This document shows, one piece after another, positions 26,042 through 35,695 of a DNA stretch of 64,000 bases; position 1 is the stretch's first letter, and the number at the start of each line of letters is the position of its first letter. The notes under the pieces were generated by a model. That model saw only the letters and a program-made list of their open reading frames with translations. It did no database searches and was not told the origin of the DNA. The DNA comes from Vibrio sp. 10N (GTDB taxonomy: Bacteria; Pseudomonadota; Gammaproteobacteria; Enterobacterales; Vibrionaceae): assembly GCF_036245475.1 (NCBI RefSeq), contig NZ_BTPM01000001.1, positions 2,604,001-2,668,000 on the forward strand, in the 5' to 3' direction. A program made the translations under genes and the position numbers.

Positions 26042-27073
26042 ATGGCAGCATTCTCAATCGCTTTTGGTACTGCAACCAAAAACCGCGACGGTAAAATCAT
26101 CGAAGCATTCTTCCCTCACCCACGCCTAAACCCGTCTGATGCGCTTATTGCAGCAGTGGCAGAGGTATCTGGTTACGCGGAAGGCAACCAAGCTATCGAA
26201 ATTTCTGCGGCGCAAAGCGCGGCTCTAGCAACAGCATTCTCTAGCAATGATGATGCAGAAAACGCGGCATTTGCAGAGAAAGCAGCAAGCTCTTCACAGC
26301 CATTGGTACTGGTTGTACTGGCGACAGACGAGAAACCTCAATCTGTTGCAGAAGGCTTCCTAAAACTGCAACTTATCTCAAACCGTCTTGTACAGCCTCA
26401 CGGTACGGTACTTGATGGCATCTTCGGTCTACTTCACAACATCGCTTGGACTAACCAAGGTGCAATCGATCTTCCAGAGCTGGCTGAGCGTCAAATCGAA
26501 GCGCGTCTAGCAGGCGAAACACTGACTGTCGATTGTGTAGACAAGTTCCCTAAAATGGTTGATTACGTGGTTCCAACAGGCGTTCGTATCGCGGATACGT
26601 CTCGCGTACGTCTTGGTGCTCATGTTGGCGAAGGCACAACAGTTATGCACGAAGGCTTCATCAACTTCAACGCGGGCACAACTGGCGTGAGCATGGTTGA
26701 AGGTCGTATCTCTGCAGGTGTTGTAGTTGGTAACGGCTCAGACATCGGTGGCGGCGCGTCTATCATGGGTACGCTATCTGGTGGTGGTACAGTTGTGGTA
26801 TCTATCGGCGAAAACTCGCTACTAGGTGCGAACGCAGGTCTTGGTTTCCCACTAGGCGATCGTTGTACTGTTGAGTCTGGTCTTTACGTAACCGCTGGCT
26901 CTAAAGTACGTATGCTGGACGCATCTGGTGCGGAAGTTGAAATTGTGAAAGCGCGCGACCTAGCTGGTAAGCCGGATCTTCTGTTCCGCCGCAACTCAGT
27001 AACAGGCCAGATTGAATGTCTGACCAACAAAACAGCTGTTGAGCTGAACAGCGAGCTTCATAGCAACAACTAA
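26042..27073 (+). CDS. dapD: Tetrahydrodipicolinate N-succinyltransferase, long form
   Basis: 343 residues. The enzyme transfers succinyl from CoA to tetrahydrodipicolinate in the DAP/lysine pathway, feeding DapE (41659). The middle holds left-handed beta-helix hexapeptide repeats (VRLGAHVGEGTTVMHEG, then GGGASIMGTLSGGG). It is the longer type seen in vibrios and differs from the 274-residue E. coli enzyme. I start at ATG 26042 (MAAFSIAFGTA) with GGAGAC upstream; the frame extends 25 codons further back without conserved sequence. Codon use is strongly biased, as in highly expressed genes. Confidence 0.92.
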   Translation: MAAFSIAFGTATKNRDGKIIEAFFPHPRLNPSDALIAAVAEVSGYAEGNQAIEISAAQSAALATAFSSNDDAENAAFAEKAASSSQPLVLVVLATDEKPQSVAEGFLKLQLISNRLVQPHGTVLDGIFGLLHNIAWTNQGAIDLPELAERQIEARLAGETLTVDCVDKFPKMVDYVVPTGVRIADTSRVRLGAHVGEGTTVMHEGFINFNAGTTGVSMVEGRISAGVVVGNGSDIGGGASIMGTLSGGGTVVVSIGENSLLGANAGLGFPLGDRCTVESGLYVTAGSKVRMLDASGAEVEIVKARDLAGKPDLLFRRNSVTGQIECLTNKTAVELNSELHSNN

Positions 27074-27106
27074 TTCTCGGTTGCTGGAGAGCTAATGCCC
27101 TCAAAC

Positions 27107-27144
27107 AAAAAACCTCAGTCCAACTCTTGGTACTGAGGTTTTTT
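27107..27144. terminator. Bidirectional terminator between dapD and rfaH
   Basis: AAAAAACCTCAGT (27107-27119) pairs with ACTGAGGTTTTTT (27132-27144), and CCAA/TTGG extends the stem inside the loop. A-tract and T-tract flank it, so it suits both convergent genes. Confidence 0.9.
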
Positions 27145-27177
27145 GTATCCACTGGACCCTAAGTTATCGAGAGCAAG

Positions 27178-27672
27178 CTAGATATCCAGATCTTTGTTTT
27201 CGATGCTCACGGCCACTGGGCGACTAATCATGTTCACCAACATAATCGAACGCGCTTCTCCGTCAGCCTCTTGGAAAATCGCTTCAATACCCGCGAACTG
27301 CCCGCCAGTCACGCGAACTGTCTCACCGTGTTTTGGCAAGCTGTCGGTTTCTGACTCATCCGGCTGTTCGGCCAGTAACTGCAACTCATCGATGAGCGCT
27401 GAGTCGACTTCTTTCGGGTGTGAACCAAATCGAATAAAGTCGACCACGCCACGCGTAGAACGCACAGTGGTAAAGGAAGGGCCTTGTTCGTAGTCAAATT
27501 CCACAAACACATAAGAAGGAAAGAGTGGCTCTTTCACCTTCTGTCTTTTTCCTCTGAGGATCTTTTCTACTTCTACTTCTGGGTAGTAGCAAGATAAGCC
27601 TTGATTCTCGAGGTGCATCTTTGCGCGGCCTTGTTCACCACGCTTACAATAAAGCAAATACCAACGTTTCAT
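27178..27672 (-). CDS. rfaH: Transcription antiterminator RfaH
   Basis: 164 residues of the NusG family. RfaH joins RNA polymerase paused at ops sites and promotes transcription and translation of long operons such as LPS core, capsule and conjugation genes. The NGN domain begins WYLLYCKRGEQGRAKMHLEN, with LFPSYVFVEFD; the C-terminal domain has EADGEARSMLLVN-like EADGEARSIMLVNM. It matches E. coli RfaH in order and length. No ops element was noticed in the window, so its targets lie elsewhere. Confidence 0.93.
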   Translation of the reverse strand: MKRWYLLYCKRGEQGRAKMHLENQGLSCYYPEVEVEKILRGKRQKVKEPLFPSYVFVEFDYEQGPSFTTVRSTRGVVDFIRFGSHPKEVDSALIDELQLLAEQPDESETDSLPKHGETVRVTGGQFAGIEAIFQEADGEARSIMLVNMISRPVAVSIENKDLDI

Positions 27673-28000
27673 TTTAACTGTTCGATTTAACTAATTAATC
27701 TAATTATTCGATGTTTTTATTTATCTGCATCCTACCACTAAACCCGACACTGTGCCCGTTTAACCATCTCGTGTCTGCGATCAGACCGATGAAAAATCCG
27801 AATAGATGCTAGCTGGTAAAAATGAAAATTTAGATTGCAGCACGAAATTTTCGTACCATCACTGAAAAATTTTCTTACATTTCATCACGTTAAACAATTA
27901 TTTCACAAATTCCAAAAAACAGACCCCTTGCGGATATTAATGTTGTCAGGTATACCATTTGGCACATTAAATTCTTTGATGATAAAAATTAGTAAAACTT
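27673..28000 (+). other. AT-rich intergenic region between rfaH and the POT gene
   Basis: About 330 bases without a convincing gene, carrying divergent control regions. GAAAATTT (27824-27831) and AAATTTTC (27845-27852) form a small inverted repeat. The likely promoter of the downstream gene is listed separately. No regulator site could be named. Confidence 0.6.
27928..27956 (+). promoter_or_regulatory. Candidate sigma-70 promoter of the POT symporter
   Basis: TTGCGG (27928-27933) and TATACC (27951-27956) are 17 bases apart, placing transcription start near 27963 and leaving a leader of about 38 bases. Confidence 0.45.
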
Positions 28001-29386
28001 ATGACAGCACAACGCAACATCCTTGGCCATCCACGCGGCCTATTCCTACTGTTCGGCACCGAACTTTGGGAACGTTTCTCATATTATGCTATGCGCGCAA
28101 TATTAGTTTTGTTCCTAACAGACACCACAATCAATGGTGGTATGGGCTGGTCTACTAAAGATGCTCTGGATCTCTATGGTATCTATACTGGACTTGTTTA
28201 CATCACTCCGCTTATCGGTGGTTACATTGCCGACAACTACTTAGGTCAACGTAAGTCGATCATCATCGGTGGTGTACTGATGGCGGCAGGCCAATTCGTG
28301 TTAGCGGCAGCGGCATCCGGTGAGCCAAGCGCCCAGATGTTCTACGGTGGTCTGGTACTGCTTATCGCGGGTAATGGTATGTTTAAGCCAAACATTTCGA
28401 CCATGGTAGGTGACCTATACGCAGAAGGTGACAACCGTCGTGATGGCGCGTTCACCATCTTCTACATGGGTATCAACCTAGGTGCACTACTAGCGGGTAT
28501 CGTTGTTGGCTCAGCAACTAACTCTTTCGGTTGGTCAGCTGGCTTTATTGTGGCGGGTATCGGCATGGTGATCAGCCTAGTGATGCAGATGACTATGGCG
28601 AACTCTTGGCTAGGTGACATTGGTAATGTGCCGGCGGCAGCACGCGCTCGTGAGCTAAGCCAATCAAAAACCAAAGCGCCACTCACTCGTGAGGAGATGG
28701 ATCGCTTGAAGGTTATACTGATTATGGGTCTATTTGTTATCGTTTTCTGGGCGGGCTTCGAGCAAGCGGGTGGTCTGATGAACATCTACACCCAGCAATA
28801 TACAGATCGTATGATTGGCGACTTTGAAGTGCCAGCAGCTTGGTTCCAGTCTCTAAACCCATTCTTCATCATTACTCTTGCGCCAGTACTGGCCGCTATC
28901 TGGGTGAAACTGGGCAAACGTGAGCCAAATTCACCGGTTAAATTTGCACTTGCACTGTTTTTCCTAGCAGCAGGTTTCCTTTGCATGGTTGGCGCAGTAC
29001 TTGAGCAAGGTGGCGACACCAGCGTGAAAACCTCAATGCTATGGTTAGTAGGTGCATTCTTCTTCCACACACTAGGTGAACTGTGTCTATCTCCAATTGG
29101 CCTATCACTGGTAACTAAGCTTGCGCCACTGCGTCTTGCGTCTTTGATGATGGGTGCATGGTTTGGTTTCAACGCCATTGCGAACTACGTAGCGGGTCTT
29201 GTTGGTTCACATGTGGGCGAGCTAGGTGCTATGGCTATCTTTAGTGGTATCGCGATCACAGCCGTTATCTGTGGCGTTATCCTACTGTTGTTCGCGAATA
29301 CACTTGTTAAGTGGATGCACGGTGCAGAGCAAAGCTCAGTAAGCAATGCAGAACAAGTAGAAGAGCAGCAAGCTCAAATCGCTTAA
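28001..29386 (+). CDS. dtpA: POT-family proton-dependent di/tripeptide symporter
   Basis: 461-residue inner-membrane transporter of the proton-dependent oligopeptide family. The signature ELWERFSYYAMRAILVLF (ExxERFxYY) is at residues 21-38, and GNGMFKPNISTMVGDLY is the second family motif. About 12-14 membrane segments are visible. The N-terminus is normal but no strong ribosome site precedes the ATG. The symbol is by family; dtpA versus dtpB cannot be separated by eye. It is a single gene with its own terminator. Confidence 0.88.
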   Translation: MTAQRNILGHPRGLFLLFGTELWERFSYYAMRAILVLFLTDTTINGGMGWSTKDALDLYGIYTGLVYITPLIGGYIADNYLGQRKSIIIGGVLMAAGQFVLAAAASGEPSAQMFYGGLVLLIAGNGMFKPNISTMVGDLYAEGDNRRDGAFTIFYMGINLGALLAGIVVGSATNSFGWSAGFIVAGIGMVISLVMQMTMANSWLGDIGNVPAAARARELSQSKTKAPLTREEMDRLKVILIMGLFVIVFWAGFEQAGGLMNIYTQQYTDRMIGDFEVPAAWFQSLNPFFIITLAPVLAAIWVKLGKREPNSPVKFALALFFLAAGFLCMVGAVLEQGGDTSVKTSMLWLVGAFFFHTLGELCLSPIGLSLVTKLAPLRLASLMMGAWFGFNAIANYVAGLVGSHVGELGAMAIFSGIAITAVICGVILLLFANTLVKWMHGAEQSSVSNAEQVEEQQAQIA

Positions 29387-29417
29387 TTGTTTATTCGTTT
29401 AATCGAATAGAAATAAC

Positions 29418-29446
29418 AAAGGCCAGTCATCATGACTGGCCTTTTT
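29418..29446. terminator. Terminator between the POT gene and hemH
   Basis: AAAGGCCAGTCAT (29418-29430) pairs with ATGACTGGCCTTT (29432-29444), followed by more T. It is nearly a continuous palindrome and works for both convergent genes. Confidence 0.85.
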
Positions 29447-29472
29447 CGTTTAAGCTCATTTAGATTGATGCG

Positions 29473-30432
29473 CTACGCGTTATTCACCAATTCTGCCATC
29501 ATGGCGACGTGGGCGTCTGAGTCGTTGAGACACTCGATGTAACTAAAGCGCTCACCGCCAGCCTCGATAAAGGTCTCTTTGGCCTCTATCGCGATTTCTT
29601 CCAGAGTTTCTAAACAGTCCACAGAGAACGCTGGCGTCATAACATCGATGGTTTTGATACCCTCGCTTGGCATCTTCTCAAGCGTCTTGTCGGTATAAGG
29701 CTGTAGCCACTCTTCACGACCAAAGATCGATTGATAACTCATTCCCATCTGCGATTCATCCAAGCCAAGCTCTTGGCGTAATCGCTCTGTTGTTACCTGA
29801 CAATGCAGTGGGTACACATCGCCATTGTCCGCATAACGCTTTGGTATGCCGTGGTAAGAACACAACAGGTAATCGGCGCGGCCATTTTGCTCCCAGTGAG
29901 CTCTCACTTTGTCAGCAAGCGCTTTGATGTACATAGAGTGATCGTGATAGTCACGAATCATAGAGAAGGCCGGTAAGGTTGAAATCGACTTACACGCTTT
30001 CGCGATCCCATCAAACGCAGCAGCTGTTGTGGTGCCCGAGTACTGCGGATAAAGCGGCAGTACCACGATCTTTTCTACGCCTTGGTCGAGCAGTTTAGTG
30101 ATCCCGCTTTGTAGCGATGGATTACCGTAACTCATGCCAAGTTCAACAGGAAGGTTGATTGATTGAGCCAGCTTATCCGCCTGACGCTTGGAGTACACCA
30201 TCAGCGGTGAGCCCTCGTCCATCCATACCGACTGATAGGCTTTAGCGACCTTAGGAGAGCGAATAGGAAGAATGATACCGTGCAGCACCGGACACCAAAT
30301 CCAGCGGGTCATATCCACGACACGATGATCGTGCAGAAACTGCTCTAAAAAGCGTTTCACCCCTTTTGCTGTCGGTTCATCTGGCGTGCCAAGGTTGACC
30401 AACAACACACCTGTTTTTGACGAATCGCTCAT
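29473..30432 (-). CDS. hemH: Ferrochelatase
   Basis: 319 residues. Inserts ferrous iron into protoporphyrin IX, the last step of heme synthesis. Motifs include [20 protein letters not shown] split as [11 protein letters not shown] and VKRFLEQFL at the N-terminus, the catalytic histidine in [11 protein letters not shown], and the conserved glutamate region [11 protein letters not shown]. The ATG at 30432 has AAAGGAAG upstream. It follows adk on the same strand but behind a terminator, so it is probably expressed separately. Confidence 0.94.
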   Translation of the reverse strand: MSDSSKTGVLLVNLGTPDEPTAKGVKRFLEQFLHDHRVVDMTRWIWCPVLHGIILPIRSPKVAKAYQSVWMDEGSPLMVYSKRQADKLAQSINLPVELGMSYGNPSLQSGITKLLDQGVEKIVVLPLYPQYSGTTTAAAFDGIAKACKSISTLPAFSMIRDYHDHSMYIKALADKVRAHWEQNGRADYLLCSYHGIPKRYADNGDVYPLHCQVTTERLRQELGLDESQMGMSYQSIFGREEWLQPYTDKTLEKMPSEGIKTIDVMTPAFSVDCLETLEEIAIEAKETFIEAGGERFSYIECLNDSDAHVAMMAELVNNA

Positions 30433-30498
30433 AGACTTCCTTTGTTTTTAATAGTATTTCTAAGCGAATTATATACCTATGAACGCTTTTCTTGGATC

Positions 30499-30529
30499 AA
30501 AAAAAACGACCCCGAGAGGTCGTTTTTTT
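30499..30529 (-). terminator. adk terminator
   Basis: On the minus strand AAAAAACGACC pairs with GGTCGTTTTTT around a 6-base loop (30501-30528), 20 bases after adk. T-rich sequence continues beyond 30501. Confidence 0.9.
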
Positions 30530-30549
30530 AACGAATTCACAAATGTCGA

Positions 30550-31285
<736 letters not shown>

Positions 31286-31420
31286 CGGTTTATTCAAAAA
31301 ATAGTTGAATCTTTAACTTGGCGCGCATTCTATCATAGAAATCGCTTGCTTGACGCCAAAAGTGGTCTAAAGATCCTGCTTTGCACTCTAAAGTAACCTA
31401 AAAGTGTGCGTTTAGCCCTG

Positions 31421-31451
31421 AGAAAACAAGAGCTCGAATCCTCGAGCTCTT
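31421..31451 (-). terminator. htpG terminator
   Basis: AAGAGCTCGA and TCGAGCTCTT (31428-31451) form a perfect 10-bp stem; on the minus strand it is followed by GTTTTCTC. Confidence 0.75.
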
Positions 31452-31484
31452 AATTAGACTAGGGTGTCCGACTCCACAAGGGAA

Positions 31485-33389
31485 TTAGACTTTAGCCAAA
31501 AGCTTGTTGATCGCACCCAAGAATTGCGATGGATCGGTCATCGAACCGCGCTCTGCAAGCATCGCTTGACCAAGCAACACTTCAACCCAGCGGCCGAATG
31601 CTTCTTCGTCGGCTTCATCTGCCATGCGCTTAACCAGCTCGTGCTCAGGGTTAATTTCAAAGATGTATTTCACCTCTGGTACTTCTTGACCCGCCGCTTC
31701 AAGAAGCTTCGCCATTTGTGTACCCATTTCGAAATCATCAGTGACGACAACCGCTGGTGTGTTTGCTAGTTTGAACGTAGTGCGAACTTCTTTAACGCGC
31801 TCACCTAGATAAGTTTGCGTGCGCTCAACTACTGACTTGAACTCTTCTTCAGTCTCTTTTTGCTTCTCTTTCTCTTCTTCGCCTTCGAACTTGCTCAGAT
31901 CAAGACCCGCTTTAGTGATTGACTGGAACTGCTTACCATCAAACTCAGTGAGGTAGTTCATTAGCCATTCGTCGATACGGTCATACATCAAGACAACTTC
32001 AATGCCTTTCGCTTTAAACTGCTCAAGGTGTGGGCTGTTCTTCGCTGCTGCGTAGCTGTCTGCTGTTAGGTAATAGATCTTATCTTGGCCTTCTTTCATG
32101 CGCTCAACATAAGACGCTAGAGAAATCGTCTGCTCTGCAGAATCAACTTCTGTCGAAGCAAAGCGCAGTAGGCCTGCTACTTTCTCTTTGTTCGCCATGT
32201 CTTCAGCAGGGCCTTCTTTTAGTACTAGGCCAAACTCTTTCCAGAATGACTGATATTTCTCTTCATCATTCTTTGCCATGCGCTCAAGCATAGTCAGCAC
32301 GCGCTTAGTACAGGCACCACGCAGCGATTGGGTTACTTTGTTGTCTTGAAGGATTTCACGAGAAACGTTCAGTGGTAGATCGTTTGAATCTATCAAACCA
32401 CGTACAAAACGCAGGTAAGATGGCATAAACTGCTCAGCGTCATCCATAATGAACACGCGTTGAACGTAAAGCTTTAAACCGCTCTTATGGTCACGGTTCA
32501 TCATATCCCATGGTGCTTTGGCTGGGATGTAAAGCAGGCTGGTGTAGTCGTTTTTACCTTCTACACGGTTGTGACTCCAAATCAGTGGATCCGCGAAGTC
32601 GTGAGAAACGTGTTTGTAGAACTCTTGATATTCTTCGTCTTTGATATCAGATTTGTTGCGGGTCCAAAGTGCTTGAGCTTTATTGATTTGCTCCCACTTA
32701 CCTTGGTCGGTCTCTTTACCTTCTTCGTCACGCTCAAGTGTCCAGATAGACACTGGAATACCGATATGGTCAGAGTACTTGCTGATCACATCGCGCAGAC
32801 GCCATTCAGATAGGAACTCTTTACCTTCCTCACGCATGTGGAGCACGATGTCTGTACCGCGAGTCTCTTTGGTGATGTCTTCAATCGTGTAATCACCTTC
32901 GCCTGCAGAGTGCCACTGTACGGCTTGATCAGCAGTGGTGCCCGCTGCGCGAGTGCGAACGGTTACCGCATCTGCAACAATAAACGCAGAATAAAAGCCC
33001 ACACCAAATTGGCCAATAAGCTGAGAGTCTTTGCTTTGCTCTTCTGACAGTTTGGCAAAAAACTCTTTGGTACCAGATTTAGCAATCGTACCAAGATGCT
33101 CAATCACATCATCACGCGTCATACCAATACCGTTATCCGAAACGGTTAGCGTGTTGTTCTTCTCGTCAAATGACAGCTTTACCCCTAGGTCTGCATCACC
33201 TTGATACAGTTCTGAGTTAGATAGGGCTTGGAAGCGCAGCTTATCTGCAGCATCCGATGCATTGGAAATCAGCTCTCTTAGAAATATTTCTTTGTTTGAA
33301 TACAGAGAGTGGATCATAAGGTGAAGAAGTTGTTTTACCTCGGACTGGAAGCCACGAGTTTCTTTGTTCTTGGTTTCAACGGTGCTCAT
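31485..33389 (-). CDS. htpG: Hsp90 chaperone HtpG
   Basis: 634 residues. Bacterial Hsp90, an ATP-driven dimeric chaperone. The N-terminal GHKL ATPase domain shows [36 protein letters not shown] and [11 protein letters not shown]. The middle domain has the catalytic-arginine region [13 protein letters not shown]. The ATG at 33389 has GGAG 5 bases upstream; the frame runs further back but without support. A sigma-32 promoter lies upstream, and toxR is divergent. Confidence 0.96.
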   Translation of the reverse strand: MSTVETKNKETRGFQSEVKQLLHLMIHSLYSNKEIFLRELISNASDAADKLRFQALSNSELYQGDADLGVKLSFDEKNNTLTVSDNGIGMTRDDVIEHLGTIAKSGTKEFFAKLSEEQSKDSQLIGQFGVGFYSAFIVADAVTVRTRAAGTTADQAVQWHSAGEGDYTIEDITKETRGTDIVLHMREEGKEFLSEWRLRDVISKYSDHIGIPVSIWTLERDEEGKETDQGKWEQINKAQALWTRNKSDIKDEEYQEFYKHVSHDFADPLIWSHNRVEGKNDYTSLLYIPAKAPWDMMNRDHKSGLKLYVQRVFIMDDAEQFMPSYLRFVRGLIDSNDLPLNVSREILQDNKVTQSLRGACTKRVLTMLERMAKNDEEKYQSFWKEFGLVLKEGPAEDMANKEKVAGLLRFASTEVDSAEQTISLASYVERMKEGQDKIYYLTADSYAAAKNSPHLEQFKAKGIEVVLMYDRIDEWLMNYLTEFDGKQFQSITKAGLDLSKFEGEEEKEKQKETEEEFKSVVERTQTYLGERVKEVRTTFKLANTPAVVVTDDFEMGTQMAKLLEAAGQEVPEVKYIFEINPEHELVKRMADEADEEAFGRWVEVLLGQAMLAERGSMTDPSQFLGAINKLLAKV

Positions 33390-33465
33390 GCTATCTCCAT
33401 TTACACATTTCATACCGAGTGTCGTTATTGTCGTACTCGATATCACTATGATTCATCGATTAAAG

Positions 33466-33493
33466 AGATGAGGATGAAGATTGTAAATTCAAG
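33466..33493 (-). promoter_or_regulatory. Heat-shock (sigma-32) promoter of htpG
   Basis: Minus-strand CTTGAAT (33493-33487) and CCTCATCT (33473-33466) are 13 bases apart, each one base off the sigma-32 consensus CTTGAAA and CCCCATNT. In V. cholerae a divergent heat-shock htpG promoter is known to interfere with toxR expression. Confidence 0.8.
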
Positions 33494-33574
33494 GTAAAGA
33501 TAAATAAAAATACTGTTTTTTTGATTTGTTTTTATTATCCTACTGCACCTGACTATAAAAAAATCCTAAAATTC

Positions 33575-33580
33575 TATAAT
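33575..33580 (+). promoter_or_regulatory. Likely -10 element of toxR
   Basis: A perfect TATAAT 69 bases before the toxR ATG. No good -35 hexamer is at the right distance; the upstream region is A/T-tract rich (33495-33575), as is common for H-NS-bound vibrio promoters. Confidence 0.45.
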
Positions 33581-33648
33581 TGGCTCTGTTGGTATACAGC
33601 GCCAAAATACCTGTTCCGTCGCGTTGCGGCATTAAAAAGAAGAATGCA

Positions 33649-34473
33649 ATGAGTAACATAGGCACTAAGTTTATACTCGGCCAGAAGTACATTTTTGACC
33701 CAAACAGCAATTCGTTGGTCGATCAAACCAATAACGATGAAGTCGTTCGTCTTGGTAGTAATGAAAGTCGCATCTTACTTCTACTTGCTGAAAGACCGAA
33801 TGAAGTGATCACTCGAAACGAACTGCATGATTTCGTTTGGCGTGAACAAGGCTTCGAGGTTGACGACTCTAGCCTTACGCAAGCTATCTCTACGCTGCGT
33901 AAAATGCTGAAAGACCCTACCAAATCTCCTCAGTTTGTTAAAACGGTGCCAAAACGTGGCTACCAGTTGATCTCTGCCGTTGAGCGCTCAGCACCAAAAG
34001 CCTCTTCAGACACGGTGGATGAAGCGCCGGTCGCTGAATTGCCGACAGACAAACTGGAAACGGTTACCAGTGCTACTGCACCAGCAGCCACTGTGGCTAT
34101 TGCACCAAAGCCAAAAACGCCACCAAGTGTTTGGGCTATGGTTGCCGCTGCTATTTTGCTACCCATTTTAGTGTTAATGGGTACCAACCCAGCGCAGTCG
34201 ACCTTTAAGCCACTGAGCGTCGTCAATGAGGTTCAGATTGTGACACCAGAAAGCCACCCTGACGTGACGAGCTGGCTACCAAAGATTGAACAGTGCGTGG
34301 CAAAATATGTAGAGACCCACACTGGTGATATGTTACCAGCTGAGGTCATTGTCACTGGCGACCAAAGCGATCAAATCGCGCTAAACTTTATCCACAAAGT
34401 CGAGCATTCACGTGAAAACAGCACTATGCGTATCTTCACTGAACAGTCTGACTTGTCTAAAGTGTGCCAGTAA
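33649..34473 (+). CDS. toxR: Transmembrane transcription regulator ToxR
   Basis: 274-residue inner-membrane regulator. An OmpR-type winged helix occupies about residues 20-112 (EVITRNELHDFVWREQGFEV, then FVKTVPKRGYQLI). A Pro/Ala/Thr-rich linker follows, then one membrane segment near 161-178. The periplasmic domain contains C216 and C273, the pair that forms a disulfide in V. cholerae ToxR. ToxR controls outer-membrane porin choice and other envelope genes in vibrios. I start at ATG 33649 (MSNIGTKF) because conserved ToxR begins there. toxS follows after 13 bases. Confidence 0.95.
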   Translation: MSNIGTKFILGQKYIFDPNSNSLVDQTNNDEVVRLGSNESRILLLLAERPNEVITRNELHDFVWREQGFEVDDSSLTQAISTLRKMLKDPTKSPQFVKTVPKRGYQLISAVERSAPKASSDTVDEAPVAELPTDKLETVTSATAPAATVAIAPKPKTPPSVWAMVAAAILLPILVLMGTNPAQSTFKPLSVVNEVQIVTPESHPDVTSWLPKIEQCVAKYVETHTGDMLPAEVIVTGDQSDQIALNFIHKVEHSRENSTMRIFTEQSDLSKVCQ

Positions 34474-34486
34474 GGAGTCGTCACCG

Positions 34487-35005
34487 ATGAAAATGAAATA
34501 CGCCGCTATCTTACTGGCAATCTCAACTGCGTTGAGTGCGTGGTTATACTGGGGAAGTGATCTTAAGCTAGAGCAAGTGCTCACTTCAAATGAGTGGCAA
34601 TCGAATATGGTTGGCATTATTGCCGCGAGACATTATCCAGATACGGATATTGGTCCATTGAGCCGCCTTGAAATGTCAGCAAACGTGAAGTACCTGCCTG
34701 GTGGTGAGTATATTCGTGAGTCTTCGATGCGCCTGTTTGGTGACGATCCAGAGACACATACGCTGATTAAAATTTCTGAAATGGGCACGTGGACTATCAG
34801 TGACAATTATCTACTGATTTCGCCACGTGAGTTTAAGGATACTGCGACCGCGCAGTCTGATGAGTTTACTCATGAGCAACTTGCGATGATCAAGCAGTTC
34901 CTAAAAATGGAAGCGCAGCAGAGCCGTCGTATCGACATCGTCAACGAGAAAACACTGCTACTGACCAGTTTGAACCAAGGTTCGTCAATCTTGTTCTCAA
35001 ACTAA
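34487..35005 (+). CDS. toxS: ToxR-stabilising periplasmic protein ToxS
   Basis: 172 residues with an N-terminal membrane anchor (MKMKYAAILLAISTALSAWL) and a periplasmic domain (LYWGSDLKLEQVLTSNEWQS). ToxS binds the ToxR periplasmic domain, protects it and helps bile sensing in V. cholerae and V. parahaemolyticus. The ATG at 34487 has AGGAG about 10 bases upstream; an ATG two codons later is possible. It is co-transcribed with toxR and ends at a terminator. Confidence 0.93.
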   Translation: MKMKYAAILLAISTALSAWLYWGSDLKLEQVLTSNEWQSNMVGIIAARHYPDTDIGPLSRLEMSANVKYLPGGEYIRESSMRLFGDDPETHTLIKISEMGTWTISDNYLLISPREFKDTATAQSDEFTHEQLAMIKQFLKMEAQQSRRIDIVNEKTLLLTSLNQGSSILFSN

Positions 35006-35028
35006 CTCGGTTCAGATATATAGTATTC

Positions 35029-35053
35029 AAAGGAGGCGCAAGCCTCCTTTTTT
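35029..35053 (+). terminator. toxRS terminator
   Basis: AAAGGAGGC and GCCTCCTTT (35029-35050) around GCAA, followed by TTT. Confidence 0.9.
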
Positions 35054-35075
35054 AGTCATATCAACAGGGAAGATT

Positions 35076-35360
35076 ATGCAAAAAGCGACCATCGACATTT
35101 ATTATTGCCGCCAGTGTAACTGGATGCTGCGCGCCACTTGGATGACCCAAGAGCTTCTGCACACATTTAGCGAAGAAGTGGAAACAATCCGTCTACACCC
35201 AGACACTGGTGGGCGATTTGAAATTTGGTGCAATGGTAAACAGATTTGGGAGCGTAAGCGCGATGGCGGCTTTCCAGAGGCGAAAGTACTTAAGCAGAAA
35301 GTGCGTGATATTATCGCGCCAGATCGCGACTTGGGGCATGTGGACAGTACCAAGCGTTAA
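35076..35360 (+). CDS. SelT/SelW/SelH-family thioredoxin-like protein
   Basis: 94 residues of the Rdx (SelW-like) family, with C11-x2-C14 in IYYCRQCNWMLRA near the N-terminus and the GxF..W segment GGRFEIWCNGKQIWERK. These proteins have a thioredoxin-like fold and a presumed redox role; some relatives carry selenocysteine at the position that is cysteine here. The ATG at 35076 has AGGGA 5-6 bases upstream. It lies just after the toxRS terminator and seems to be a single gene. Confidence 0.88.
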   Translation: MQKATIDIYYCRQCNWMLRATWMTQELLHTFSEEVETIRLHPDTGGRFEIWCNGKQIWERKRDGGFPEAKVLKQKVRDIIAPDRDLGHVDSTKR

Positions 35361-35429
35361 CCAAATGCACTAACCACCCTTTACCACCCATATTAGTTTC
35401 ACTTACCCACGCCGTCTTCACTACCCCAC

Positions 35430-35665
35430 GTCATCTTCACGAACGTGAAGATCGCAAAAAGCGCGCTGCACACTAAAAGGTGATGATTAATTCACATCTT
35501 TTTAGTCCGCAACGCGCTTTAGGAGATCCCCTTTTTCAAGGGGATGACGGAACATCGTCTATCTCAACTGAACATGGTCATCCTCACGAAAGTGAGGATC
35601 TTTGTCCGCGAGTATTGTGCTCAAACTATGTAATACCCGCTTTAAAAGCCCCTTTTTCAACGGGG
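35430..35665. repeat. Cluster of small palindromic repeats after the SelT-like gene
   Basis: Two related hairpins, ATCTTCACGAACGTGAAGAT (35433-35452) and ATCCTCACGAAAGTGAGGAT (35580-35599), alternate with two others, ATCCCCTTTTTCAAGGGGAT (35526-35545) and CCCCTTTTTCAACGGGG (35649-35665). All four share surrounding words such as GGATGAC and GTCATC. This is REP-like extragenic repeat DNA; no gene is seen at 35361-35695. Confidence 0.7.
35458..35520. repeat. Long imperfect hairpin within the repeat cluster
   Basis: Three nested stems: AAAGCGCG/CGCGCTTT (35458-35465 and 35513-35520), ACTAAAAG/CTTTTTAGT (35472-35479 and 35498-35506, one bulge), and GTGA/TCAC (35480-35483 and 35492-35495). It could be a tiny mobile palindrome or encode a structured RNA; there is no T-run after it. 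Confidence 0.55.
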
Positions 35666-35695
35666 GATGACAGAGTGCTTTGTCGATATGTCCGA

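Noticed and set aside
27835..28158. 107-codon frame upstream of and overlapping the POT gene
   Set aside because: Shifted frame over the POT N-terminus; the POT protein is clearly real and this peptide has no recognisable features.
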